Counted from the stretch's first letter, positions 37,960 through 46,427 are shown. The stretch: DNA of 64,000 bases from Saccharopolyspora spinosa NRRL 18395 (GCF_000194155.1 NZ_GL877881.1:41110-105109); one strand, 5' to 3'. Program-made: numbers and translations. The notes: generated by a model from the sequence alone, not told the origin.

Positions 37960-38880
37960 GGAGCCTCCATCCCGGCAGCACCAGTTCGTCGTCGATCCGC
38001 TGGAAGTCGACCGCCACCCGGTGGCCGATCCGGACGTCCTCCGGGGCCACTCCGAGCAGCTCGCCCAGTACCCGCACGCCTTCGTCCAGCTCGACCAGCG
38101 CCACGACCAGCGGTAGGTCCTTGCCCGGCATCAGCGGGTGGTGGTGGACGATGGAGCTGTAGACCTCGCCGAGCCCTTCGGAGACCAGGTGCGTCCGCGT
38201 CGCGGCGCCGCATTCCGGGCACATCGGCCCCGGCGGGTGCCGCAGCAGCCCGCACCGGCCGCAGCGCTGGATGCGCAGCTCACCGGCCGCCGCGCCCTCC
38301 CAGAAGTACGCGGTGTCCCGGTTGATCACCGGCTGGATGACCTTCGGTGGCGGATTGCTGTTGCGGTGCTTCGGGTTCCTTCTCCGGCGGGCGGAACTTG
38401 AGGACGCGGAAGGGCATCTCGGCCACCGGCTCGTCGCCGGCGTACCGGGTGTTGCGGGTGGTGACGCACCAGCCTTCCCCGAGGCCGGTCTTCTTCGGCC
38501 CGACGACGCTGTCCAGCCTGGTGGACACGGCGAGCCGTTCGCCGTGCCGCAGGTACCAGTGGTAGAGGTCTGCACGCAGTTGGTCGCCACGACCGACGGG
38601 TAGCCCGCGTCGTCGAGCACGGCCATCATCGCGTACAGCGGATCGCCGATGTCGCGCTGCGGGTGCAACCCGCTCATGGTCCACACCTGCACCATCGCCG
38701 GGGGCGCGACGAGCCCGCCGTGGACCGATGGCGCCGCGCCGGATTCCGAGGTGTAGACCGGGTTCCCGTCCCCGATCGCCGCCACTCAGTTGTGGATCAT
38801 CGGGAGGTTGACCGGATCGCGCGCGGCTCGCGGGGCGCTGGGGCCGTTGTGCTTCACCAGGTATTGAAACTTGTTCTTGT
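37952..38880 (-). pseudogene. chsH2: ChsH2 hydratase/DUF35 protein, nonsense and frameshifts
   Basis: The two-domain layout of ChsH2 is recognisable. The N-terminal MaoC-like half reads ARDPVNLPMIHN, a TGA at 38786-38788, then VAAIGDGNPVY, where homologues have Trp (NWVEAIGD): TGG has become TGA. It continues GLVAPPAMVQVWTMSGLHPQ, shifts near 38590 and 38390, and ends in a DUF35 zinc-ribbon/OB half with CGRCGLLRHPPGPMCPECG and VALVELDEGVRVLGELLG. The DUF35 half normally activates Ltp2. Order chsH2-chsH1-ltp2 is as in Rv3542c-Rv3540c. Confidence 0.82.
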
Positions 38881-38958
38881 AGGACCGGCGGGTGCGCCGC
38901 AATGCGAGCAGCCGGATGCCGATGACGACGACGATGGCGGCGCTCCGGCGCGGTGAAC

Positions 38959-38972
38959 GACAACATGTTCTA
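38959..38972. promoter_or_regulatory. Near-consensus KstR operator
   Basis: GACAACATGTTCTA fits TnnAACnnGTTnnA except the first base, upstream of the broken chsH2 operon and of the divergent methyltransferase. A further small palindrome, GAACTgtccAGTTC, follows at 38977-38990. Confidence 0.6.
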
Positions 38973-39038
38973 CCGGAACTGTCCAGTTCAGAAGGTAGTA
39001 TTCCGGCGGCACCGAACCGGACCAGACGGAGGACACAC

Positions 39039-39722
39039 GTGACGCAGGGATCGGCCACCGACCGCGAGCAGCACCCCCCGATCCCGGCGAATCTGCGCGA
39101 ACTCGCCGAGCACGCCACCGGGTTCATGCCGCCCGAGGAAGGACAGGCGCTCTACGAGGCCGCGCTGGAGCACCTCGGCACCGGCCTTGCGGTCGAGATC
39201 GGCACCTACTGCGGCAAGTCCGCCGTATACCTCGGCGCAGCGGCGCGAAACACCGGCGGCCGGATCGTCACCGTCGACCACCACCGGGGCTCCGAAGAGC
39301 ACCAGCCCGGCTGGGAGTACCACGACCCGAACCTGGTCGACCCGGCCGTCGGGAAGCTGGACACGCTGGGCGAATTCCGGCGGACGATCACGCGGGCCGG
39401 ACTGGAGGACGAGGTGACCGCGATCGTCGGCCGCTCCGGCGCGGTCGCGGAGTTCTGGCGAACCCCGCTGTCGCTGCTGTTCATCGACGGCGGACACACC
39501 GACACGGCGGCCAACACCGACTACGAAGGCTGGGCGCACTGGGTGGTGCCGGGCGGTGTCCTGGTGATCCACGACGTCTTCCCGGACCCCAACGACGGAG
39601 GCCAGGCGCCGTACCGCATCTATTGCCGAGCCCTGGAAACGGGAGCGTTCCGCGAAACCCGAGTCGTCGGCTCCCTCCGAGTCCTGCAACGCACCACCGG
39701 AACTCCGGGATCCCTCCCCTGA
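39039..39722 (+). CDS. Class I SAM-dependent methyltransferase
   Basis: A 227-residue Rossmann methyltransferase of the Methyltransf_24 type. SAM motif I is GLAVEIGTYCGKSAVYLGAA (about residues 45-64), motif II VTVDHHRGSEEHQPG, and the acidic motif LLFIDGGHTDTAANTDYEGW near 150 is typical of this family. GTG 39039 after GGAGGACACAC is preferred over distant upstream ATGs. The substrate is unknown. Confidence 0.85.
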   Translation: MTQGSATDREQHPPIPANLRELAEHATGFMPPEEGQALYEAALEHLGTGLAVEIGTYCGKSAVYLGAAARNTGGRIVTVDHHRGSEEHQPGWEYHDPNLVDPAVGKLDTLGEFRRTITRAGLEDEVTAIVGRSGAVAEFWRTPLSLLFIDGGHTDTAANTDYEGWAHWVVPGGVLVIHDVFPDPNDGGQAPYRIYCRALETGAFRETRVVGSLRVLQRTTGTPGSLP

Positions 39723-40022
39723 GATCCCGCGATTTCAATGGAAATCAGAGGTCTGTGCTCCATTGAGCGCTTTTCGTCCTGGCCGATCCGCAACCGCGAC
39801 GCCCGAAATCCCACAGTACGAGGCTGCACCCTCGCAACCGGCACCGCCGCGGGTTCACAGCGGCCATCTCGCGAGGACAGCCCCGACGCGACGGGGACAT
39901 ACGTGTGTCGGGGATCCCGGAGTCGAGAAGCCCGCTGAGGTTCCGCACCGCGCCACAACGCAAGAAGAGGTCAGAAAACGCTCTGTGGAAATTGCGGACG
40001 GACGGGACCGGTAAGCGATCGG
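39723..40022. other. 300-base gap with hairpin, no gene
   Basis: Holds a small hairpin GATTTC-AATG-GAAATC (39731-39746) related to the inverted repeat at 30376-30419. The convergent ends at 39722 and 40023 suggest a terminator role. I see no coding remnant. Confidence 0.5.
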
Positions 40023-41096
40023 TCAGGTGCCGGGGACGTACTCGAGTTCGCAGCAGGGGACGTTCTCGACCGGCAGGCCCGTCGGGAGCTTCTCACCTCG
40101 GAAGATGCCATTTCCCGGCGTCGCGCGGGACAGCGCATCCGCAGCTAGGACCACAGCGGCGCCGGTCCAGGTGGAGCGCTCCTCCGGCCAGCGCTTGCCG
40201 TCGGCGTAGACCAAGCCCGTCCAGTACGAGCCGTCCGGGTCGCGCAGGTGCTGCATCGCCGCGAACAGCTCGCGGGCGCGGTGATGCTCGTCCAGCGCAT
40301 CGAGGCTCAGCACCAGTTCACAGGTCTCCGCGCCGGTGACCCACGGGTGGTCGTCGACGCAGCGCACCCCCAGCCCGTCGACCACGAAGTCCGACCAGCG
40401 GGCGAACAGCCGCTGCCGCGCAGCCTCGCCGCGTAGTACACCGCCGAGGATCGGGTAGTACCAGTCCATCGAGTACCGGTGCTTCGGCGTGAACGCCGCT
40501 GGGTGGCGGCGCAACGCGTGCCCGAGCCGGCCCAGCGCCACCTCCCAGCCCGGCTGCGGCTGGTCCAGGTAGTCGGCCAGCGCGAGCGCGCAGCGCAGGC
40601 TGTGGTGGATGCTGGAACATCCCGACAGCAGCGCCTCGCCGGTCGGGATGCCGGACTCGCCCACCGCCCAGTCGATCTCGCCCCGCTCCCGCTGCGCGGT
40701 GAGCACGAAGTCGATCGCGGCCCGCACCACCGGCCACATCCGCTCCGCGAACGCGTCGTCGCCGCTGATCAGCAGGTAGTGCCACACGCCGACGGCGGGG
40801 TACGCGCAGAAGTTGGTGTCCGCGCCGGCGTCCTCGATCCGCCCGTCGCGCACCTGCAAGGGCCAGGACCCGTCCGCGCGCTGGGTTCCACGCAGCCACT
40901 CGTAGGCGCACTCGGCCTCGGAGAGCAGACCTGTCGCGGCCATCGCCATCGCCGACTCGACGTGGTCCCACGGATCCACGTGCCCGCCCGGAAACCACGG
41001 CACCGCACCCGATGCCAGCTGCGTCACCGCGATGGCCTTGCCAGTCTGGACGGCCGCCTCGGCGGACAGCACGCCCGGGACCTCAGGCCCCGGCAC
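40023..41096 (-). CDS. Prenyltransferase/squalene cyclase-like alpha-toroid protein
   Basis: 357 residues, all-helical, with repeated (alpha/alpha)-barrel segments such as AYEWLRGTQRADGSWPLQVR and AMQHLRDPDGSYWTGLVYAD, whose DGSW motifs are typical of terpene cyclase/prenyltransferase and related six-hairpin folds. No DxDD or DDxxD motif is evident, so catalytic activity is doubtful or different, for example glycan-related. It is the last gene of a three-gene operon and starts (GTG 41096) inside the methyltransferase gene, a 14-base overlap. Confidence 0.7.
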   Translation of the reverse strand: MPGPEVPGVLSAEAAVQTGKAIAVTQLASGAVPWFPGGHVDPWDHVESAMAMAATGLLSEAECAYEWLRGTQRADGSWPLQVRDGRIEDAGADTNFCAYPAVGVWHYLLISGDDAFAERMWPVVRAAIDFVLTAQRERGEIDWAVGESGIPTGEALLSGCSSIHHSLRCALALADYLDQPQPGWEVALGRLGHALRRHPAAFTPKHRYSMDWYYPILGGVLRGEAARQRLFARWSDFVVDGLGVRCVDDHPWVTGAETCELVLSLDALDEHHRARELFAAMQHLRDPDGSYWTGLVYADGKRWPEERSTWTGAAVVLAADALSRATPGNGIFRGEKLPTGLPVENVPCCELEYVPGT

Positions 41097-41814
41097 GGGC
41101 CGCTCCCGGCTTTCCCAGGTAGACCGCGATGCTCTTGCCCATCACCGGGTCCAGCAGGCGCTCGGCGGTGCGGGTGATCCAGGGACCCTTCATCAGGTCC
41201 CACACCAGCATCTGGTGGTAGGCCTTCGGCAGCGGGTGGTCGTCGTTGTCGGTGCCCACCGCGCACTTGAGCCACCAGTACGGCGAGTGCAGGGCGTGCG
41301 CATGGTGGTGGAAGGCCGGGCGCAGGCCCGCGTCGCGGAGCTTGCCGATCAGCTCGTCGGCGGTGTAGATCCGCACGTGGCCGCCCTCGACCTGGTGGTA
41401 CTCGTCCGACAGCGCCCAGCAGATCTTCTCCGGCCACCAGCGCGGCACGGTCACCACGACCCGGCCGCCGGGTTTGACGACGCGCACCATCTCGCGCATC
41501 GCCTTCTCGTCCTCGGGGATGTGCTCCATGATCTCCGAGGCGATGACGCAGTCGAAGTGCTCGTCCGGGAACGGCAGCGCGAGCGCGTCACCGGAAACGG
41601 TCTGCGCGGCGGCGCCGTCGGGCACCTGGTTCTCGGCCCTCATCGCGGCGAACATCGCCGCCACGTTCTCCAGCTCCGCGACGTCCTGGTCGAAGGCGAT
41701 CACGTCCGCCCCGCGCCGATAGAGCTCGAAGGCGTGCCGCCCCGCGCCGCAGCCCAGGTCCAGCGCCCGCTGGCCCGGTCGCACGCCGAGCTTGTCGAAG
41801 TCCACCGTCAGCAA
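41083..41814 (-). CDS. Class I SAM-dependent methyltransferase (Methyltransf_11 type)
   Basis: 243 residues from a TTG at 41814, which overlaps the glycosyltransferase stop and follows GGAAGGAGCAAC. SAM motif I is ALDLGCGAGRHAFELYRRGA (about residues 15-34), with FDCVIASEIMEHIPEDEKAM near 90 and the VVKPGGRVVVTVP post-II motif. A long C-terminal part includes YHQVEGGHVRIYTADEL. It sits between a GT4 glycosyltransferase and a toroid protein in one operon, so a glycosylated lipid or secondary metabolite is a plausible substrate. Confidence 0.85.
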   Translation of the reverse strand: MLTVDFDKLGVRPGQRALDLGCGAGRHAFELYRRGADVIAFDQDVAELENVAAMFAAMRAENQVPDGAAAQTVSGDALALPFPDEHFDCVIASEIMEHIPEDEKAMREMVRVVKPGGRVVVTVPRWWPEKICWALSDEYHQVEGGHVRIYTADELIGKLRDAGLRPAFHHHAHALHSPYWWLKCAVGTDNDDHPLPKAYHQMLVWDLMKGPWITRTAERLLDPVMGKSIAVYLGKPGAARAGA

Positions 41815-43061
41815 GTTGCTCCTTCCCCGGCGCGCGCCCTCCGCGCGATCGCCTCGGCGTAGCAGTCGACCGTCGCCGCTGCCACCGATTTCCAGCTGTA
41901 CTTCGCCAAGACCCGCGCCCGGCCCGCCGCGCCGAGCCGCTGCCGCCGATCGGCCGAGTCGAGCAGTCCGGCCAGCGCCGCCGCCAGCGCTTCGGCCTCG
42001 CCGGGCGGAACCAGGTCGGCGCATTCGCCGTCCGGCCCGGCCACCTCCGGGATCGCTCCGGCCCGGCTGGCCACCAGCGGCGTCGCGCAGGCCATCGCCT
42101 CGACGGTCGGCAGCGAGAACCCCTCGTACAGCGACGGCACGCAGGCCACCTCGGCGGAGCCGAGCAGCTCGGCCAGCGCTGCATCGCTGAGGCCGTTGAC
42201 GGTGCGCACCACGTCGCCGATGGCCAGTTCCTCGATGCGCTGCTCGGTCGGGCCGCCGGGGGTCAGCTTCGTGACCAGCACCAGCTCCACGGTGCGTTCG
42301 GTGCGCAGCTTCGCGACCGCCTCCAGCAGCGTGCCGATGCCCTTCATCGGGGTGTCCGCGCTGGCCATCGCCACGATGCGGCCCGGCACGCGCGGAGCGG
42401 TCGCCGGCTTGAACACCTCGGCGTCCACGCCCAGCGGAACCACCCGCAGCTGCTGCGCGCCGACGCCGAAATCGCGGCGGATGTCGAGGGCCGACGACTC
42501 CGAAACGGTCAACAGCTGCGGGATGCGGCGGGCCACCCGGGCCTGCATCCGGGTGAAGCCGTACCAGCGGCGCACGCCTAATCGCCGCCAGCCGGTGGCA
42601 CCGGCCAAATCCACCCGGCGGTCGTGCGTGATGGGGTGGTGCACCGTCGCCACCAGCGGAATCCCGGCGCGCTGCAGGGACAGCAGCCCGTACCCGAGGC
42701 ACTGGTTGTCGTGCACCACGTCGAACTCGTGGGACCGGGCGCGCAACAGCTTCGCCGCGCGCAGGCTGAAGGTCAGCGGCTCCGGGAACCCGGCGGTCCA
42801 CATGGTGCCGACCTCCAGCAGGTCGACGACGTCACGCAGTTCCCGCCAGCCCGGAGTGCGGAACGGGTCCGCCTCGTCGTAGAGGTCGAGGCTGTCCACC
42901 GCGGTCAGGTCGACCCCGGGATCCAGCTCCGGGTACGGCCTACCGGAGAAAACCTCGACGTGGTGCCCCAGTTCGGCCAGCCCCCGGCTGAGGTGCCGGA
43001 CGTAGACGCCTTGCCCGCCGCAGTGCGGCTTGCTCCGGTAGGACAGCAACGCGATCCGCAC
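41808..43061 (-). CDS. Glycosyltransferase family 4
   Basis: A 417-residue GT-B enzyme. The N-terminal acceptor domain contains SKPHCGGQGVYVRHLSRGLA with the GGxxxxV/xxL signature, and the C-terminal donor domain has VACVPSLYEGFSLPTVEAMA, the GT4 E-x7-E motif that binds the nucleotide-sugar. It is a retaining transferase acting at the cytoplasmic membrane face. First gene of the operon with the methyltransferase and toroid protein. Its promoter faces kstR, with a KstR box in the 164-base spacer. Confidence 0.9.
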   Translation of the reverse strand: MRIALLSYRSKPHCGGQGVYVRHLSRGLAELGHHVEVFSGRPYPELDPGVDLTAVDSLDLYDEADPFRTPGWRELRDVVDLLEVGTMWTAGFPEPLTFSLRAAKLLRARSHEFDVVHDNQCLGYGLLSLQRAGIPLVATVHHPITHDRRVDLAGATGWRRLGVRRWYGFTRMQARVARRIPQLLTVSESSALDIRRDFGVGAQQLRVVPLGVDAEVFKPATAPRVPGRIVAMASADTPMKGIGTLLEAVAKLRTERTVELVLVTKLTPGGPTEQRIEELAIGDVVRTVNGLSDAALAELLGSAEVACVPSLYEGFSLPTVEAMACATPLVASRAGAIPEVAGPDGECADLVPPGEAEALAAALAGLLDSADRRQRLGAAGRARVLAKYSWKSVAAATVDCYAEAIARRARAGEGATC

Positions 43062-43102
43062 GGTTCACCTCACACAGCCCGCGCCCAGCGGGCTGGGTAG
43101 AC

Positions 43103-43116
43103 TGGAACATGTTTCG
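43103..43116. promoter_or_regulatory. KstR operator (autoregulatory)
   Basis: TGGAACATGTTTCG matches TnnAACnnGTTnnA except the last base. It lies 110 bases upstream of kstR and 42 bases from the divergent glycosyltransferase start. KstR autoregulation is established in mycobacteria. Confidence 0.7.
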
Positions 43117-43225
43117 ATCGAACCACGTCGATCACCTTAACCCGTCAGGGTGGTGCGGCAACGAGCCGCGTGGCGACCCAACACGCGGTTCTCGACCAAC
43201 GAGTCTTCGAGGGGGCCGACGCTGC

Positions 43226-43834
43226 ATGGCAAGCACCTCGCGGAATGTGCTGCAAGCGCTCCGGGACGACGAGACCAGTTCCACGGCCCAGCACGAACGC
43301 CGCAAGCGGATCATCGACGCGACAATCACACTGGCCACAAAGGGCGGCTACGACGCGGTCCAGATGCGCACCGTGGCGGAGAAGGCCGACGTGGCGCTGG
43401 GGACGCTGTACCGGTACTTCCCGTCCAAGATCCACCTGCTGGTAACCGGCCTGGCCCGGGAGTTCGAGCGGACCCAGGAAAAGATGGACCGCGCCAAGAT
43501 CCCCGGCGAAACGCCTTACGAGCGGGTCATGTTCGTGCTCAACCGCACCACCCGGACACTGCAGCGCAACCCGCAGCTGACCGAGGCGATGACCCGCGCG
43601 TTCATGTTCGCCGACACCTCGGCCGCCGCCGAGGTGGACGCCGTCGCGGCGCTGGTGGAGCGGTTCTTCACCAACGCCATGACCCAGGACGAGCCCACCG
43701 ACGAGGAGAAGGCAATCGCGCGCGTGATCGGCGACGTGTGGCTGTCCAACCTGGTCGCCTGGGTGACGCGCCGGGCGTCGGCCTCCGACGTCTCCAACCG
43801 CTTGGAGCTCACCGTCCGCCTCCTGCTGGCGTAA
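43226..43834 (+). CDS. kstR: TetR-family repressor KstR (steroid catabolism)
   Basis: A 202-residue TetR regulator. The HTH GGYDAVQMRTVAEKADVALG followed by TLYRYFPSKIHLLV (about residues 40-73) and the ligand domain RNPQLTEAMTRAFMFADTSA plus WLSNLVAWVTRRASASDVSN are nearly those of mycobacterial KstR (Rv3574), which is released from DNA by a steroid CoA thioester. ATG 43226 gives MASTSRNVLQ; the GGGGG ribosome-binding site is somewhat distant. Intact KstR plus intact operators, despite broken target genes, suggest repression still matters or that decay is recent. Confidence 0.95.
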   Translation: MASTSRNVLQALRDDETSSTAQHERRKRIIDATITLATKGGYDAVQMRTVAEKADVALGTLYRYFPSKIHLLVTGLAREFERTQEKMDRAKIPGETPYERVMFVLNRTTRTLQRNPQLTEAMTRAFMFADTSAAAEVDAVAALVERFFTNAMTQDEPTDEEKAIARVIGDVWLSNLVAWVTRRASASDVSNRLELTVRLLLA

Positions 43835-43840
43835 GCCGGC

Positions 43841-43883
43841 GGTCGTGAATCTTTTGGGTTGCCGCACCAGAAGACTCACGACC
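43841..43883 (+). terminator. Hairpin terminator after kstR
   Basis: Arms 43841-43855 (GGTCGTGAATCTTTT) and 43869-43883 (AGAAGACTCACGACC) pair with two mismatches. The layout and the TTTTGGGTTGCCG segment resemble the 4525-4568 terminator (TTTCGGGGTTGCCG). Confidence 0.75.
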
Positions 43884-43903
43884 GGCGTACCGCCTCCGCA
43901 GGC

Positions 43904-44944
43904 TCAGCCCTCGCGCGAAACCGCGTACTCAACTACTCCGTCCGGCGTGGATGACGTCAGGATTCCGCGGGTGACAAGGACATCCAGGTGCGCGTTGGTC
44001 TCGCCGACCGCGAGGACCTGGTTGAGCAGGTCGAGGTCGAGCAGCTTGTGGTTGCGGCGGGTCCAGCCGAGCTTCAGCGCCGCCTCGTACGCTGTGCCCG
44101 CACCGTCGCGGACCACTTCGGCCGTCTGCTCCAGCCTTTTCTCGTGATGTCGGAGCAGCTCCACGGCCCGGGTGTGCGAACTCCCGCCCGCCGGGCCGTG
44201 CGCGGGCAGCAGCCGCATGTCCGGATAGGACTGCACCAGCCGCAGCGAATCCAGGTAGTCGCGCAGCGGGAGTTCGGGCCGCGCGGGCTCGACGCCGATG
44301 GACGGCGTGATGTGCGGCAGGACGTGGTCGCCGGAGAACATCAGCGACGACGCGGAATCCAGGAACACGACGTGGCCCCGGGTGTGCCCCGGCGTCGGCA
44401 CGGCGAGCAGGGTTCGGGACACCAGCAGGATTTCGACCTTGCCTTCCAGCCACTCGTCCGGGAGTTCGTAGCGGCTGCGGGACTTCGGCGCCTGCCCGCC
44501 GTAGGCCTCGGCCAGCTTGGTGAGCAGCTCGTCGGCGCCCCAGCGTCGCAGGCGCTCCGCTTCGGCCTCTTGCCGGTTGGACAGAAGCGCTTCCACCGAA
44601 GGTTGTTCGCCCGCGCCGAGGCTGATGCGCGAGCCGAAGTTGCGCCGCAGCGCCACGGCGAGCGTGTAGTGGTCGCGGTGGGCGTGGGTGACCAGGAAGC
44701 GCTGCACGTCCTCGAAGCCGTACCCGAGCTCGCCCAGCGCGGATTCGAGCTGGTCCCGCGCCTCGTCCAGGGCCCAGCCGGAGTCGATGAGCACCAGGCC
44801 GTCACCGTCCTCGATGGCGTAGACGTTGACGGCGCGCAGCCCGTCGTTGGGCAGTGGCAACGGAATCCGGTGCACGCCCGGTGCCACCTCGAACACCCCC
44901 GATTCGATCCAGGCGTGTCGCGCTTCTGCCGCACTGTCGTTCAC
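43904..44944 (-). CDS. MBL-fold metallo-hydrolase
   Basis: A 346-residue zinc hydrolase with a C-terminal helical extension. Metal motifs: VTHAHRDHY (about residues 87-95), VPTPGHTRGHVVFLD, MFSGDHVLP and LLPAHGP. This is the glyoxalase II/LACTB2-like type with a winged-helix-like tail (about 270-346). A metallo-beta-lactamase-fold gene also lies near kstR in mycobacteria, so a link to steroid CoA metabolism is possible but unproven. GTG 44944 follows GGAGGTCAACG. Convergent with kstR. Confidence 0.87.
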   Translation of the reverse strand: MNDSAAEARHAWIESGVFEVAPGVHRIPLPLPNDGLRAVNVYAIEDGDGLVLIDSGWALDEARDQLESALGELGYGFEDVQRFLVTHAHRDHYTLAVALRRNFGSRISLGAGEQPSVEALLSNRQEAEAERLRRWGADELLTKLAEAYGGQAPKSRSRYELPDEWLEGKVEILLVSRTLLAVPTPGHTRGHVVFLDSASSLMFSGDHVLPHITPSIGVEPARPELPLRDYLDSLRLVQSYPDMRLLPAHGPAGGSSHTRAVELLRHHEKRLEQTAEVVRDGAGTAYEAALKLGWTRRNHKLLDLDLLNQVLAVGETNAHLDVLVTRGILTSSTPDGVVEYAVSREG

Positions 44945-45149
44945 CGTTGACCTCCAGCCGTTCGCAGCACACTGCTCCGGCGCAGCCTAACCCGGATTTC
45001 CGCGACACCGGGAACCCATCACGGATTCCCTTGGTGCATCAGGCAGCGTGGCCACAGCCCTTTCAAAACCGCATCTGCTGGGCCTGTTTCGGATGTGGTG
45101 GCTCCGGGAGTTGGTGAGGCGAGCTTCTGCTTGGCGCGGCTACCGGCTG

Positions 45150-45459
45150 CACCCCGCCCAATGCGACGACCGGCTGGTGGAGGGCCCGGCTCGCCTTGAA
45201 CTGCACCTGCGGATCGTCGTTGCCCCGTTGCTGGCGCGCTTGGAACCCCGGGGTGGACGTAGCGGCTTTCCACGCCTCCTCGCTGTCCCAGTGAGCCACG
45301 TTGACCGGCTGGAATCGCGCCCGCCGGAGAGCGCCCTGTGCAGTCGCGTGTCGCGGAATCCCGGCGCCTCACTCATGATCCACGCGTGTTCACGCCACTG
45401 CTCGACGAACTCGTCGACCTGCCAGGGTGAATCTCGAAGATGTTGATGAACGTGACGCC
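45150..45459 (-). pseudogene. Antibiotic biosynthesis monooxygenase (ABM) family, frameshifted
   Basis: Three frames together read VTFINIFEIHPG, QVDEFVEQWREHAWIMSEAP, GFRDTRLHRALSGG, then FQPVNVAHWDSEEAWKAATS and VQFKASRALHQPVV. That is a whole ABM-domain protein (dimeric alpha-beta barrel, heme-degradation/quinol monooxygenase-like) of about 105 residues broken by shifts near 45415 and 45320. Confidence 0.7.
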
Positions 45460-45473
45460 GTCACCGGTTGGTT

Positions 45474-45511
45474 CGGTGGATGACAGTTTCAATTGAAACT
45501 GTCATCCACCG
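45474..45511. repeat. Perfect 38-bp palindrome
   Basis: Arms 45474-45492 and 45493-45511 are exact reverse complements with no loop; the centre is TTTCAATTGAAA and the ends CGGTGGATGACAG/CTGTCATCCACCG. It lies 80 bases downstream of the methyltransferase stop (45591, minus strand) and just upstream of the ABM relic. It could be a regulatory site, a terminator or a mobile palindromic element. Confidence 0.9.
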
Positions 45512-45590
45512 GAGAGTTGGACGACGGCCCGGCTTTGGCCGGGATCACGTTGAAATCGCCCGACGCGGGACGAGTTCACCGGACAGTTCT

Positions 45591-46427
45591 TCAGGGTTTG
45601 TGGCCTACTGCTCCTGCGATGCAGTGCTGCACCGGGTAGAGCGGGTTGAGCCGCGGACCGGTCGGCCACCAGTCCGCGCAGAGCACCAGACCTGGGTCGA
45701 CGAGTTCTAAGCCGTGGAACATCGACTCGATCTCGGCGCGGGTGCGGAACACTCCGGTGCCCATCGGGCTGTGCAGGAACGCCTGCTCCATCCGCCGGGC
45801 GAGTTCGCAGTACTCCTCGGCCTCCGGGCCGAGGAAGTGGCTGATGGCCACAAAGGACCCGGATGGCAGCGCGTCGATGTACTCCCGCATGATGTCGGCG
45901 GGTGGTCGCTCACCGTCGTAGTGGTGCAGCGTTCCCAGCTGGAACAACGCGATCGGCTCGGAGAAGTCCAAGTGTTGACCGACCACCTCGTCCTGGAGGA
46001 TCCGCATCGGTTCGAAGATGTCCGCCGGGCTGAAGTGGGTCTTCGAGTTCTCCGCCAGCAGCGCGCGGCCGTGGGCGAGGACGACCGGGTCGTTGTCCAC
46101 GTAGACCACCCGCGACTCGGGCTTGATCCGCTGCACCACCTGGTGGGTGTTCTCCGCGGTGGGCAGGCCGGATCCGCAGTCCAGGTACTGGGTGACCCTG
46201 GTTTCCGTGGCGATGAACCGGCTGACCCTGATCAGGAACTGGCGGTTGTCCCAGGCCAGCTGGGCAGCCTCGGGGGTGACCTCCTGGACGCGCCGGAAGA
46301 CCTCCCGGTCAACCTCGTAATTGTCCTTCCCACCGAGGAACGCGTCGTAGACGCGGGCGATGCTCGCCTTGTTCGTATCGATGTGGATGGGGGTTTCGTC
46401 GTCGGACACGGTGAGGTCGGCGGTCAT
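45591..46427 (-). CDS. S-adenosyl methyltransferase, PF04672 type
   Basis: A 278-residue actinobacterial SAM methyltransferase. Family hallmarks: HIDTNKASIARVYDAFLGGK then DNYEVDREV, the SAM-binding QYLDCGSGLPTAENTHQVVQ and VVYVDNDPVVLAHGRALL, and the C-terminal YPVQHCIAGAVGHKP. The family is expanded in actinomycetes, often beside DUF397/HTH genes, and its substrates are unknown. ATG 46427 follows GCGAGGAC. Divergent from the HTH regulator. Confidence 0.92.
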   Translation of the reverse strand: MTADLTVSDDETPIHIDTNKASIARVYDAFLGGKDNYEVDREVFRRVQEVTPEAAQLAWDNRQFLIRVSRFIATETRVTQYLDCGSGLPTAENTHQVVQRIKPESRVVYVDNDPVVLAHGRALLAENSKTHFSPADIFEPMRILQDEVVGQHLDFSEPIALFQLGTLHHYDGERPPADIMREYIDALPSGSFVAISHFLGPEAEEYCELARRMEQAFLHSPMGTGVFRTRAEIESMFHGLELVDPGLVLCADWWPTGPRLNPLYPVQHCIAGAVGHKP

